NCBI RefSeq assembly: GCF_013168275.1
Contig: NZ_AP019547.1
Span: 2,666,001-2,730,000, forward strand
Origin: Candidatus Nitrotoga sp. AM1P
GTDB lineage: Bacteria > Pseudomonadota > Gammaproteobacteria > Burkholderiales > Gallionellaceae
DNA: 64,000 nt
Reading direction: 5' to 3'
Below are positions 9,181-17,765 of the stretch, one piece after another; position 1 is the first letter of the stretch; the number at the start of each line of letters is the position of its first letter. Below the pieces are notes generated by a model. That model was not told where the DNA came from and ran no database searches. It worked only from the letters and a program-made list of their open reading frames with translations. Both the position numbers and the translations under genes were made by a program.

Positions 9181-9480
9181 ATGTCAGGTGAAGTGGTAAG
9201 GGTGATCGCGAGGATCACTGCTCAGCTCGATAAAGTTGAGGAACTTAAATCTGTATTGCTGGGTCTTGTTGAACCTACGCGAGCAGAAAAGGGTTGCGTC
9301 AGCTATCAGCTCATACAAGATAAAACCAACCTTGCCGAGTTCGTCTTTATTGAAGAATGGATCAGCGATTCGGCGATAGATGCGCATATGACATCTTCTC
9401 ATGTACAAGATGCTTTCTCGAAGGCTCAATCGTTGCTCGCCAAAGCGCCTGATATCAGAAAGTATGTGATTCTCCGATAA
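9181..9480 (+). CDS. Antibiotic biosynthesis monooxygenase (ABM) family protein
   Basis: A 99-residue single ABM domain, the size of YgiN-type quinol monooxygenases. The ferredoxin-like fold signature is seen in VRVIARITAQLDKVEELKSVL, the TRAEKGCVSYQLIQD strand-turn, FVFIEEWISDSAIDAHMTSSHV with the conserved aromatic and His, and the final helix. Such proteins are cofactor-free oxygenases of quinols or electron-rich aromatics, or sometimes only dimeric sensors, so the reaction here is not certain. The ribosome site GGAGG lies 6 bp before the ATG. A FAD-dependent oxidase gene follows 58 bp downstream on the same strand, so a small redox operon is likely. Confidence 0.87.
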   Translation: MSGEVVRVIARITAQLDKVEELKSVLLGLVEPTRAEKGCVSYQLIQDKTNLAEFVFIEEWISDSAIDAHMTSSHVQDAFSKAQSLLAKAPDIRKYVILR

Positions 9481-9538
9481 ATAGCATCAGTAATTTACGA
9501 TTGATTAGTCGTCCCCAATCATCAGTTCGAGGTGCTCA

Positions 9539-10876
9539 ATGAACGATATTACGATCTCTCAACCCTATCATGGCTTGCTTGAAAATGAAGGCCACATTCG
9601 CAGTAATTGGGGACTGAGCCATACAACGAAACCCGCCGTTTATGTCGAACCGATAAGCTACGCTGATGTGCAGGCCGTGGTGCGCGACGAGCAGCGGTTT
9701 CCAACCCCTGTACATCCGGTTGGTTCACTGCTATCGGTGACATCTACTATCGTCAATGACGGCGGGACGATGTTGTGTACGCGTAAGCTCGACGAAATTC
9801 TAGGCCTCGAATCAGACAGCACAGGAAGAAAGGTGGTTCGGGTGCAGGCGGGGTGCCGCCTTAAAAAGCTCAACATGTGGCTTCAGGCACGTAGAATGGA
9901 AATCCCGTTTCAGGCGGAAATCGGCGAGGCCACCGTAGGCTCCGTCGCGGTTGGAGATACCAAGGATTCATCGTTGGATGGCCTCGGTTATTTTTCCACG
10001 CATGTCGTCGCGCTGACCTATGTTGACGACAAAGGCAAGCTTTGCACACTGTCTGACTATAAGGATGGCATTGTGTTTCATGAGTTCAAGTGTTCGTTTG
10101 GACTCTCCGGCATCGTCGTCGAATGCCAAATCAAAGTGCGCCCGGCTACGCTTTGCAGGTCGGAGATATCATTGGAAGTTTTTCAGTCGCCGGAGGAGCT
10201 TGCCTATCGGTTGATTAGCAAACGTGAGGCGTGTGACGCTTTGTTTGCGATTGTATTTCTCAATCAACTGGCGAGTTTCTTAGATAAGCGATTCAAGGCG
10301 GGTTTCGGTTCGGTAACGCCCGCTTCGTCACAGCCTGCCTGTGAGGAATTTCGCATCGCAAAGCGCTTGGCGATCCAGCACGGATTTGAGGGGGTCGAAG
10401 TGCCGCAACCCAAAGAGTTTATCTACTCCCGCCATGACTTTGTTAATGAGTACTGGCGCCCATCAGCGGATGAGCGCCGTCTTGACTTCCAGTTTTATGA
10501 GCACGATATCACGCAACTTACCCGTGTCATCGTCGACTCCTATAAATTTACCAAGGATTTTGAACAGCAGACCGGCTATGCACCGAACGGATGGGCGACC
10601 TATTTCGTTCATCGCCCGGAAAAAGAGAAGAAGCCTTTCGGACTTTACTCGGGTGGTACCGGGATTTCATTCTCGTTTGACCCGATTTGTTCCAACCCTG
10701 CAGAACCTCGCTGGCAACGTTTCGCACAGGAATATAATAAACTGGCGATTAATTCGCTTGGCGGCAATGTCTCACCAATCCAAACACAATGGTTAGTGCC
10801 TGGCGACGTAAAAATTCCGAAAAAGTTGGCTTACCCGCGTTTTACAACGAAGTACTACGAGCAGTTTCTCGAGTAA
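9539..10876 (+). CDS. FAD-binding oxidoreductase (PCMH/FAD_binding_4 type)
   Basis: A 445-residue flavoprotein of the VAO/PCMH superfamily. The N-terminal FAD domain shows VYVEPISYADVQAVVRDEQR, the pyrophosphate-binding HPVGSLLSVTSTIVNDGGTML, VQAGCRLKKLNMWLQARRM and ATVGSVAVGDTKDSS. The C-terminal half resembles D-arabinono-lactone/sugar-lactone oxidases (the long region from 250 with FIYSRHDFVNEYWRP and a closing PRFTTKYYEQFLE). I see no obvious His or Cys for covalent FAD attachment. The substrate is not identifiable; an alcohol, lactone or aromatic is possible. It follows the ABM gene in the same direction, so the two may act on the same compound. Confidence 0.82.
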   Translation: MNDITISQPYHGLLENEGHIRSNWGLSHTTKPAVYVEPISYADVQAVVRDEQRFPTPVHPVGSLLSVTSTIVNDGGTMLCTRKLDEILGLESDSTGRKVVRVQAGCRLKKLNMWLQARRMEIPFQAEIGEATVGSVAVGDTKDSSLDGLGYFSTHVVALTYVDDKGKLCTLSDYKDGIVFHEFKCSFGLSGIVVECQIKVRPATLCRSEISLEVFQSPEELAYRLISKREACDALFAIVFLNQLASFLDKRFKAGFGSVTPASSQPACEEFRIAKRLAIQHGFEGVEVPQPKEFIYSRHDFVNEYWRPSADERRLDFQFYEHDITQLTRVIVDSYKFTKDFEQQTGYAPNGWATYFVHRPEKEKKPFGLYSGGTGISFSFDPICSNPAEPRWQRFAQEYNKLAINSLGGNVSPIQTQWLVPGDVKIPKKLAYPRFTTKYYEQFLE

Positions 10877-10982
10877 AAGAAAATAATAAAATGGTGGCAG
10901 CCTTCTGTGGCCCTGGCTTAAGGCCAAACGTAGAGAGAAACTGAAAAATTGTTGTTCATGTCATCCAGCTTGGGAGGCTATA

Positions 10983-11927
10983 TTGAATACTGCATTGAAA
11001 ATTGGCATCGTCGGTATCGGACAGGTCGGCAGTACCACCGCCTACTCGTTGGTGTTACAGGGAGTGGGCAGTGAATTGGTACTGGTCGATCAAAATCGCG
11101 CACTGGCCGAAGCGCATGTCATGGATATCCTGCACGCGACTCCTTTTTCCCATCCGGTTCATCTTCGCAGTGGTGATTTTTCCGATCTGGTCGGATGTGG
11201 ATTAGTGATTGTGGCAGCGGGTGTCGGTCAGCTGCCGGGTGAAACGCGCATGCAGCTGCTGCAAAGGAATGCCGCCATCTTTGCCAACATTGTGCCGCGG
11301 ATCGTGCGGCACGCGGCAGATGCCATTCTGCTGGTGGCGACCAACCCGCTTGACGTGATGACGCAAATCACACACAGGCTGGCCGGTTTACCGGCGGGCC
11401 GAGTGCTCGGGAGCGGAACCATCCTGGACACCGCACGCTTTCGTGCGCTACTTGGAGAGTTATGCAAGGTTTCACCGAGTTCGGTGCATGCGTATGTGCT
11501 GGGTGAGCACGGCGATTCAGAAGTGCTGCTGTGGTCAGGTGCCGAGATAGCGGGTATTCCGCTGGAACAGTTTGCCGCTTTGTGCGGCTGTCCGTTGACG
11601 ACTGATTTTAAAAATCAGGTTGACCAAAGCGTACGCCGCGCCGCTTACCGTATCATCGATGGCAAAGGTGCCACGTATTATGGGATCGGTGCCGCGCTTG
11701 CACGCTTGAGCCGCTGCATTCTTTATGACGAACGCACGGTGTTTACCGCTTGTTCGGTGGTGCCGGAGGTCGAAGGTGTGACCGACGTTGCGCTCTCTCT
11801 GCCGTTGATAATCGGACAAACGGGGATTCAAGCCACGCTACGGCCGCCGATGAATCAGGATGAACGGAAAGCGCTGCATGAGAGTGCATTGCTGATCAAA
11901 AGCAGTGCCGCCAGCCTGGGGTATTGA
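10983..11927 (+). CDS. ldh: L-lactate dehydrogenase
   Basis: NAD-dependent interconversion of pyruvate and L-lactate, in the cytoplasm. The 314-residue protein has the Rossmann motif IGIVGIGQVGSTTAYSL, the NAD-binding VLVDQNRALAEA, and the mobile loop GVGQLPGETRMQLLQRN. The Gln in that loop sits at the position that separates lactate (Gln) from malate (Arg) dehydrogenases, so lactate is favoured. NPLDVMTQI and the catalytic His motif GEHGDSEVLLWS follow. The start is a TTG, 5 bp after GGAGG. It lies 106 bp downstream of the FAD oxidase on the same strand and could be the third gene of that unit. Confidence 0.92.
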   Translation: MNTALKIGIVGIGQVGSTTAYSLVLQGVGSELVLVDQNRALAEAHVMDILHATPFSHPVHLRSGDFSDLVGCGLVIVAAGVGQLPGETRMQLLQRNAAIFANIVPRIVRHAADAILLVATNPLDVMTQITHRLAGLPAGRVLGSGTILDTARFRALLGELCKVSPSSVHAYVLGEHGDSEVLLWSGAEIAGIPLEQFAALCGCPLTTDFKNQVDQSVRRAAYRIIDGKGATYYGIGAALARLSRCILYDERTVFTACSVVPEVEGVTDVALSLPLIIGQTGIQATLRPPMNQDERKALHESALLIKSSAASLGY

Positions 11928-12111
11928 GGGATTGCCTTTGACGCGGTGGTCCGGCAAGCCATCCACAAAACGTTTCATTGCCAGCATGAAATCAATTTTT
12001 CGCGGTTTGCACCAGGCCTTCAAAAGCACCCCCCATGCCTAGTCGTAAATGTGTGAAAATAGCGACTGCAAATCGGGCATTTAAATAAATCCTAATAATA
12101 AAGGCGACAAA

Positions 12112-12264
12112 TTGGTACAACCTAATTTTCAATTCGAAAAGCGTCAAAAAGAATTAGCCAAGAAAAAAAAGAAAGAAGAAAAAAAGCAGCGCAAATTAGA
12201 AGATAAAGCCCCGTCTTCCTCAGACCAGTCCGGTCACGTTAACGATGAAAGCTCGTCTACCTAA
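12112..12264 (+). CDS. Small highly basic protein, 50 residues
   Basis: This open frame is too short for most gene finders. It reads LVQPNFQFEKRQKELAKK, then a long Lys/Glu/Arg run, and ends in a Ser-rich DESSST tail. Small proteins with an N-terminal PNFQFEKRQKE and a Lys-rich helix are, as far as I recall, common in betaproteobacteria as uncharacterised proteins, which is why I call it real. The only possible start is a TTG at 12112, about 6 bp after a weak AAGGCG site; an in-frame stop lies upstream at 12082. The charge suggests nucleic-acid or ribosome association, but that is inference. It precedes the zinc-ribbon membrane gene. Confidence 0.6.
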   Translation: MVQPNFQFEKRQKELAKKKKKEEKKQRKLEDKAPSSSDQSGHVNDESSST

Positions 12265-12316
12265 ATCAGTACAGTGTAGTTTTCGGTGGCTGGCTTGCCA
12301 GTAAAGCGCGAGAGTA

Positions 12317-13078
12317 ATGCCTGATACCTACACTGATTGCCCCAAGTGCGGATACAAGTTACCGCAATCTTTACCGAGCAATGCCGCATGCCCTGCCTGC
12401 GGTATTTATTTTTTTAAGTGGCAATCATTAACAGAAGCCACCGTGATCTACGATGTCGATCCAGATACGACCACTCGTAGTTGGCGCAAATACACGCAAG
12501 ATTTTTTCACGCCCAAGGAACAGATGGATGAGCTATCTTTCTATGGACGTTGTCTGCTGCTCGTTCTTCTGACAGGGTGGAGCTGGAGACTATTTACTTA
12601 TGATTACCGCAGCGGCGAGATTGGCGGCTCCTTCATGCACAACATCCTGCTTCCCATCCACGAGGCCGGGCACGTGTTGTTTATGCCCTTCGGTCAGTGG
12701 CTTACTATCCTCGGCGGCAGCTTGTTCCAACTGGCATTACCCGGCGGGATTGCCATTGCCTTTATCTGGAAAAATCGCGACAACTTCGGTGCAGCGATCG
12801 GGCTATGGTGGACAAGTGTCAGCTTGATAGACCTTGCACCCTACATTTATGATGCACTGCGACCGCAATTAATTTTGCTCGGAGGTAGCGTCGGCGAAGA
12901 CGGCCCGCACGATTGGATATATTTACTCGATAGCTTTGGTCAGCGCTCCAATGCTCAGCACTGGGGCGCGCTGGCTCATTCGTTTGGCGGCTTGGTTATG
13001 CTTGTCGCGCTAAGTTGGGCAGGTGCTGTGTTGTGGCGGCAGCGATTGAAATTGACTAAGTCGTTGAGCGCCGACTAG
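12317..13078 (+). CDS. Zinc-ribbon membrane protein with HEAGH motif (M50-like)
   Basis: A 253-residue protein that I do not assign to a named family. The N-terminus is a zinc ribbon with two CxxC pairs (CPKCGYKLP and CPACGIYFF). After a soluble linker, hydrophobic segments lie at about 76-90, 112-160 and 170-185, with a last one near 225-245. HEAGH at 115-119 fits the HExxH zinc-protease signature and lies at the start of a hydrophobic stretch, as in site-2 proteases. DLAPYIYDA near 170 could supply the third ligand, as NxxPxxxLDG does in M50 enzymes, but the match is loose. It is probably an integral membrane metalloprotease or a degenerate relative. Confidence 0.72.
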   Translation: MPDTYTDCPKCGYKLPQSLPSNAACPACGIYFFKWQSLTEATVIYDVDPDTTTRSWRKYTQDFFTPKEQMDELSFYGRCLLLVLLTGWSWRLFTYDYRSGEIGGSFMHNILLPIHEAGHVLFMPFGQWLTILGGSLFQLALPGGIAIAFIWKNRDNFGAAIGLWWTSVSLIDLAPYIYDALRPQLILLGGSVGEDGPHDWIYLLDSFGQRSNAQHWGALAHSFGGLVMLVALSWAGAVLWRQRLKLTKSLSAD

Positions 13079-13084
13079 TTGCGC

Positions 13085-13303
13085 TCAATGTCCGCGAGTG
13101 GACGGTACTTTTAGCAACACCCGTTCCACCTGCGCACTGTCATTCCCATCGCTCAACCATACCTGCCCATCCTGAATGGTGCATTGCAGCTGCATATTGC
13201 GTTGAGCCAGCTTGGCGATGGCGCGCGTATTTTCCATGGGCAGGTTAATCACGCTCAGATTCTTGAGCCGTTCGAATTGACTGCTGTTTTGTGCGAACCA
13301 CAT
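13085..13303 (-). pseudogene. Duplicated 3' fragment of yaeQ
   Basis: A 72-codon frame almost identical to the C-terminal third of the intact yaeQ at 17164-17721 (it covers MWFAQNSSQFERLKNLSVIN through VLLKVPST). The two then differ only in the last three codons (RGH against HEY). The 5' two thirds of the gene are missing and upstream sequence is unrelated. It is therefore a gene fragment created by a duplication, not a working gene, although the ATG inside it could still be translated. Confidence 0.88.
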
Positions 13304-13309
13304 ATCTGC
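13096..13309. repeat. 214-bp direct repeat, left copy (yaeQ 3' end)
   Basis: Matches 17175-17388 in the same orientation with three mismatches that I can see by eye (in GCGCGCGTAT and CCATGGGC against GCGCGGGTAT and CCAGCGGC). The pair encloses about 3.9 kb holding the secreted subtilisin and the WWNPQESG protein. Confidence 0.9.
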
Positions 13310-13961
13310 TTTCGTCGCAACACGTCGTTGTTTATAAAAAATATTTCATGACATATCAATTATATGCTGCGTTAATATTTTGTATTCGCGCCTAGTTTTG
13401 CTTAGCGCTATGAATTTATAGAAATGTCCTGAAAAAAGGAATGAGAAAGGTCAGGCTGTTTATGGTAAACGGTGGTATTTACGGTTAGCCGGGTATCCGT
13501 AATATCGGATAGAGGCTCGCTGGATTTTGTCTGCTCATCTGCTGAATGCAGCCTTTATTTTTCATGATGCCGCATCCAAAACGTTTATTCCGTGCGTTGC
13601 AGCATTCCTGGCATCCAGCAGGCTGGAAAGGAATTGGCACGTGGTTGAAAATATTCCAGAATGCGTGCACGTGGGTTGATTAGTCTTTCTCCGCTTAGGG
13701 TAGTAAAGGCGTAACCTTCGTACTGAGAAACCGAGTCTAACACCGGGCAGGTGATCTAAGCCGTCTCCGCCTTCCGTCGTTATGAGCTATACGATACCGT
13801 GGTGGCAAAAAATTGGAATGATGCATCCCACTCAATCCGGCTAATTCAATCTAACCAACTCTATTGCTTGATATGCATAACCGGCGTATGGTCGAGCCTG
13901 TTCGTAGCTTGTGGTGCGGCCATCACACTGGCGAACTTCTAAACCTACAGGAGGAGACACG
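13310..13961. other. Intergenic stretch before the subtilisin gene
   Basis: About 650 bp with no supported gene on either strand. The sequence from 13330 to 13400 is AT-rich. I see no tRNA, transposase fragment or clear terminator. The ribosome site AGGAGGAG for the subtilisin gene is at 13949-13956. Confidence 0.4.
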
Positions 13962-16163
13962 ATGAACATGCAACGGTCTCACGGTCTTACGGTCTTATTA
14001 ATACTTACTGGCTTCACGCTCTTCAGTAACAACGCCCTGGCGGATAAAGAAGCCACTACACCTGAAGTACGCAAACTTGCCGTTTTGTTGAATTACAGCA
14101 AAAACGATACTCACCACCCCATCAAAGCTGAAGATCTGGAACAGGAATTTAAAAATCCACAATCTGCCTCAGCGGACCACAGCCGGCGATTTTCCCATCC
14201 GTCACGAGTCAGTTTACTACTCACCCACCGCTTGCCGGATGACTACCGCGCCACCCTGCCGGATGACGACCCGGAAGAATTACTCCATCGCTACGTCGTT
14301 CTTGAATATCCAGATACTGCTAGCACCATGGCGGCTAAAGCAATATTGAAAAATGACCTTGGCGTGCTCTTTGTCCAAGAAAGTACTTTCAGTGAATTTT
14401 CAGTTGCCCCTTCCGACCCACTATATCCGGTAACCACGCCCGTTCAAAATTACCAATGGGGTATCAACAACCCATTAAATTTACAGGCTGCCTGGAATAC
14501 TGTCCGTGGCACGGCTTATCTCGCTCACCTGGATAACGGCGTTCAAAGTGGTAGGGTACCGGGTATTCCAGTACATGAAGATTTGACGCAAGCATGGCGT
14601 TCGCACTTTACGTTCAATGTGGCGGGAGGTGATGATGTTGATGAGCATCCAGACCAACTAATTATCGCAGGTTATCCTGCGGGTTTTGCGGGACATGGTA
14701 CACATACAGCCGGGATCATGGCCGCAGCGACCAGTCGGCTTGGCGTGGCTTCAGGCTACCCTAATCCATCTTCAATAGGAGGGGCAGGCGTTTGCTGGTA
14801 TTGCACCTTGATGGTGGCAAAGATAAGTCGGATCATTGTTAATACAAGAATTACTCTAGATGACATAGTCGACATACCCAATGCTATCAATTGGGCTGTC
14901 AAATCAGGGGCGCAAGCGATCAATCTAAGTTTAGGGGGTAGGGATCCAAACTGTACTCTAAACGTTCATCACCCTTATTGTCTTGCACTTAAGACGGCTT
15001 CATTCAGAGAGGTAATCGTCGTGGCTGCTGCGGGCAATGATGATAGCAGCGTGGGTGGTAGTGGGTATGGGCTCGGGACAACCCTTAATTATCCGGCGAT
15101 AAGCCCTTACACAATTGCTGTTGGCGCAACCCAAGCATACTCCGGGACACGAGGAAATCTCTGGACTGAAGAGAACCCACAGCGGTACGTCCAAGGATCA
15201 AGCACCGGTCCAGGAATGGAAACTCACGGTATTCTTGCTCCTGGCCGGGATGTTCTGTCATCGTTTTATTATGGAAAGAATTGGAATACAACCAGTCGTT
15301 GTGGAAGCAGCTCATCAATGGGAACTTCCAAGGGGCCAAACTACGGAGTTTGTACCGGCACTTCCATGGCGACCCCACATATCACGGGTATCATTGGACT
15401 ATTGCGCACCGTTAACCCGTTATTAAGTGCCAGCCAAATTACCAACGCACTGTTAAGCTCAGGTGACAATGCCGCCGCCCCTAACACCACGCGCGGCTAT
15501 GGCGTACCGAATGCGGCAACTGCGGTCAATAATGTGCTGGCAACTACTAATCGATTAACTCCGCTATTTAGCCATTACAGCAGCGTAGCAACAGATCATT
15601 TCTATACCGTTGTGCCACAGATGGCGCGTGCCTCACTCACATACGGAATGCTCCCTTATGCCCAAACCGCCACACAATATTTTCCTTACGGCACAACAAT
15701 AAATGAATACCCCCAGTTTGCAGCACCTCAGCTCGTCAGCTATACCAGCCCACTTGCGGAAGTATGGGTATTCTCAACCCACGTAAACCCATTTAGCACC
15801 AGCGTAGAGCTCAAACCGTTGTACAGGCTAAGCTGGAAATGCGGCGATCCCGGAGTTTCAATATGCGGAACCAACCCTAAGCACGTCAGCCATTTTTACA
15901 CAACGAGCCTGGCAGAGGCGCAAAGCTATATTGGATCAGCCTATTACAAGTTGGATGGTATTGAGGGCTACATATACCCAACCAGCCTGAGCAAACCCGC
16001 CAACGCAACCCCGTTGATGCGCGCTTACAACGCGGCTCTGGACGATTACGCCCTTTTCCCGCAGCAAAAGCAAACCGTCATGGCAAACCAGGGATATACC
16101 CAAAATCTGGTGACATTAGGCTATGTTTATTTGAATAATGGCGGCCGTCCGGCTACGTATTAA
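13962..16163 (+). CDS. Secreted subtilisin-like serine protease with DUF5648-type C-terminus
   Basis: A 733-residue S8 peptidase. I start at ATG 13962, 5 bp after AGGAGGAG, because it gives a clean signal peptide (MNMQRSHGL, hydrophobic LLILTGF, cleavage after NNALA); an upstream frame extension has no such feature. A propeptide-like region spans about 25-140. The catalytic triad is Asp 191 (LAHLDNGVQ), His 245 (GHGTHTAG) and Ser 468 (GTSMATPHITG). The oxyanion region VVAAAGNDD is present. After about 525 the tail repeats FYTVV/HFYTTSLAEA, YG.LPY and GIEGYIYPT elements, as in DUF5648-type surface domains. No PEP-CTERM tail is seen. It lies between duplicated yaeQ 3' ends. Confidence 0.93.
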   Translation: MNMQRSHGLTVLLILTGFTLFSNNALADKEATTPEVRKLAVLLNYSKNDTHHPIKAEDLEQEFKNPQSASADHSRRFSHPSRVSLLLTHRLPDDYRATLPDDDPEELLHRYVVLEYPDTASTMAAKAILKNDLGVLFVQESTFSEFSVAPSDPLYPVTTPVQNYQWGINNPLNLQAAWNTVRGTAYLAHLDNGVQSGRVPGIPVHEDLTQAWRSHFTFNVAGGDDVDEHPDQLIIAGYPAGFAGHGTHTAGIMAAATSRLGVASGYPNPSSIGGAGVCWYCTLMVAKISRIIVNTRITLDDIVDIPNAINWAVKSGAQAINLSLGGRDPNCTLNVHHPYCLALKTASFREVIVVAAAGNDDSSVGGSGYGLGTTLNYPAISPYTIAVGATQAYSGTRGNLWTEENPQRYVQGSSTGPGMETHGILAPGRDVLSSFYYGKNWNTTSRCGSSSSMGTSKGPNYGVCTGTSMATPHITGIIGLLRTVNPLLSASQITNALLSSGDNAAAPNTTRGYGVPNAATAVNNVLATTNRLTPLFSHYSSVATDHFYTVVPQMARASLTYGMLPYAQTATQYFPYGTTINEYPQFAAPQLVSYTSPLAEVWVFSTHVNPFSTSVELKPLYRLSWKCGDPGVSICGTNPKHVSHFYTTSLAEAQSYIGSAYYKLDGIEGYIYPTSLSKPANATPLMRAYNAALDDYALFPQQKQTVMANQGYTQNLVTLGYVYLNNGGRPATY

Positions 16164-16187
16164 TGTGGGAATGGAAAGGTAATCATT

Positions 16188-17075
16188 ATGAAAAACATGT
16201 ATAAAAAAATGATGAGCGTAGTGTTACTACATTTGTTGAATAGCAGCTTAATGCGCCTGTGCGTACATATTAAAAATGTGCTGTGCAATTTTCGAATCAA
16301 TGATTTCTTGTTCGCACAAAAGATGATTGTGATCGGGATGGCGACGGGGATGATGGCAGTGGCTACAGCAGAAAATATAACAATACATCCAGCCAATCCG
16401 AAAAGTCTTGAGTCAGTTGTACTCAGAATACACAGTTACAACATGTGCCTGAACGGTTTTCCTAGTACCCAAGTTAAACAAATTAGCTCAACTATTAGAG
16501 TAGACCTAAGGACGGGCAATTGTAATATAGGTTTTGTTGCATTGCCGAATTCGATCATGGATGTAGATATCAAGCTGGGGCAATTACCATCAGGTGTATT
16601 CAATGTTGATATTTTTGAAACAATTGATTTACCTTCTGGTGGCGCAGGTATTCAGCCAAGACAACTTGGCTCAGTGCAATTTACCGTCACCGACAACAAT
16701 GCCGGTAAAACCGGCCCGGTTCCTCTCGTTGACTATACCGACCATTGGTGGAACCCACAGGAATCCGGCATGGGTTTCAGTATCATGCAACACCCCAGTG
16801 ACCGGATATTTGCCGCGTGGTTTGTGTATGACCAAGCGGGCCAGCCTATATGGTATACGCTCCAGCCGGGACAATGGTTAAGCTCTACTGCTTATTCTGG
16901 CCCTATCTACAAAACCACGGGGACGTATCTGGGCACAACATACAACCCCGGCCAACTTACCGTAACGTCGGTTGGGACGGGTACATTTATATTCCACGAT
17001 TATTCGAGTGCTACCTTTAACTACACAGTGGACGGCATCACAGGGACAAAAGAAATTACGCGGTTATCTTTTTAA
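16188..17075 (+). CDS. Hypothetical secreted protein with WWNPQESGMGFS repeat domain
   Basis: A 295-residue protein with a long N-terminus: about 40 residues containing two hydrophobic runs, then MIVIGMATGMMAVATAE, which looks like the real signal peptide. The true start may be an internal ATG. Residues 62-170 form an Ig-like beta domain (ITIHPANPKSLESVVLRI, ending VQFTVTDNNAG). The C-terminal 110 residues carry the motif DHWWNPQESGMGFSIMQ, followed by FAAWFVYDQAGQPIWYTLQPGQW and YSGPIYKTTG. Copies of this domain are known to me from uncharacterised exported proteins of proteobacteria. It lies 24 bp after the subtilisin gene, so the two are probably co-transcribed. Confidence 0.75.
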   Translation: MKNMYKKMMSVVLLHLLNSSLMRLCVHIKNVLCNFRINDFLFAQKMIVIGMATGMMAVATAENITIHPANPKSLESVVLRIHSYNMCLNGFPSTQVKQISSTIRVDLRTGNCNIGFVALPNSIMDVDIKLGQLPSGVFNVDIFETIDLPSGGAGIQPRQLGSVQFTVTDNNAGKTGPVPLVDYTDHWWNPQESGMGFSIMQHPSDRIFAAWFVYDQAGQPIWYTLQPGQWLSSTAYSGPIYKTTGTYLGTTYNPGQLTVTSVGTGTFIFHDYSSATFNYTVDGITGTKEITRLSF

Positions 17076-17111
17076 TCTGCAAAATATGTTTCAAGCCTTG
17101 AAGATTGCCAT

Positions 17112-17143
17112 TGTTTTTGCCCCGCATACGCGGGGCAAAAACA
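17112..17143. terminator. Perfect 14-bp stem-loop between convergent genes
   Basis: TGTTTTTGCCCCGC, loop ATAC, GCGGGGCAAAAACA. The hairpin lies between the 3' ends of the secreted-protein gene and yaeQ, where a bidirectional terminator would be expected. No T-run follows the stem on either strand; the T tract is within the stem, so intrinsic termination is likely but not textbook. Confidence 0.6.
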
Positions 17144-17163
17144 TAAACACCGATCAGCTGTAT

Positions 17164-17721
17164 TCAATACTCATGAGTGGACGGTACTTTTAGCAACACC
17201 CGTTCCACCTGCGCACTGTCATTCCCATCGCTCAACCATACCTGCCCATCCTGAATGGTGCATTGCAGCTGCATATTGCGTTGAGCCAGCTTGGCGATGG
17301 CGCGGGTATTTTCCAGCGGCAGGTTAATCACGCTCAGATTCTTGAGCCGTTCGAATTGACTGCTGTTTTGTGCGAACCACATATCTGCGACGCGACCGCC
17401 ATAGGTGTAAACAATCACCTGATTAGAGCGGCCGCAGGCTTTACGTATTAGTTTTTCGTCGGGAAGCCCGACATCTATCCACAACTCAATCACACCCGTT
17501 AAATCTTTCCGCCACAAATCCGCCTCATCATCAGCGGTCATCCCCTGGCCAAACTCCAGATATTTATGGGCATGCAACGCAAAGGCTAACAGCCGCACCA
17601 TCATGCGCTCGTCCGTTTCAGAAGGATGTCGTGCAAGAGTAAGCGCGTGGTCCTGGTAATAGTGACGTTCTATGTCCGCGATTTGCAGATTGGCTTTGAA
17701 GATGGTTGCTTTAATAGCCAT
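17164..17721 (-). CDS. yaeQ: YaeQ family protein
   Basis: The 185-residue length and sequence match YaeQ: MAIKATIFKANLQIADIERH at the N-terminus, then HPSETDERMMVRLLAFALHA, LWRKDLTGVIELWIDVGLPD and the closing VLLKVPST. YaeQ has a PD-(D/E)XK nuclease-like fold; a nuclease activity has not been clearly established, and it was first noted as a multicopy suppressor linked to RfaH-dependent haemolysin transcription. The putative acidic site is in the ELWIDVG region. The last 214 bp are repeated at 13096-13309. It heads the 3' end of a minus-strand run with arfB and prfC. Confidence 0.94.
   Translation of the reverse strand: MAIKATIFKANLQIADIERHYYQDHALTLARHPSETDERMMVRLLAFALHAHKYLEFGQGMTADDEADLWRKDLTGVIELWIDVGLPDEKLIRKACGRSNQVIVYTYGGRVADMWFAQNSSQFERLKNLSVINLPLENTRAIAKLAQRNMQLQCTIQDGQVWLSDGNDSAQVERVLLKVPSTHEY
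17175..17388. repeat. 214-bp direct repeat, right copy (inside yaeQ)
   Basis: The intact-gene copy of the repeat described at 13096-13309. It lies wholly within the yaeQ coding region and starts 11 bp inside the 3' end. Confidence 0.9.
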
Positions 17722-17765
17722 ATAGCTCCTGGATTCGTCTCATGCAGAAGTAGGCTTCTGCCAAA

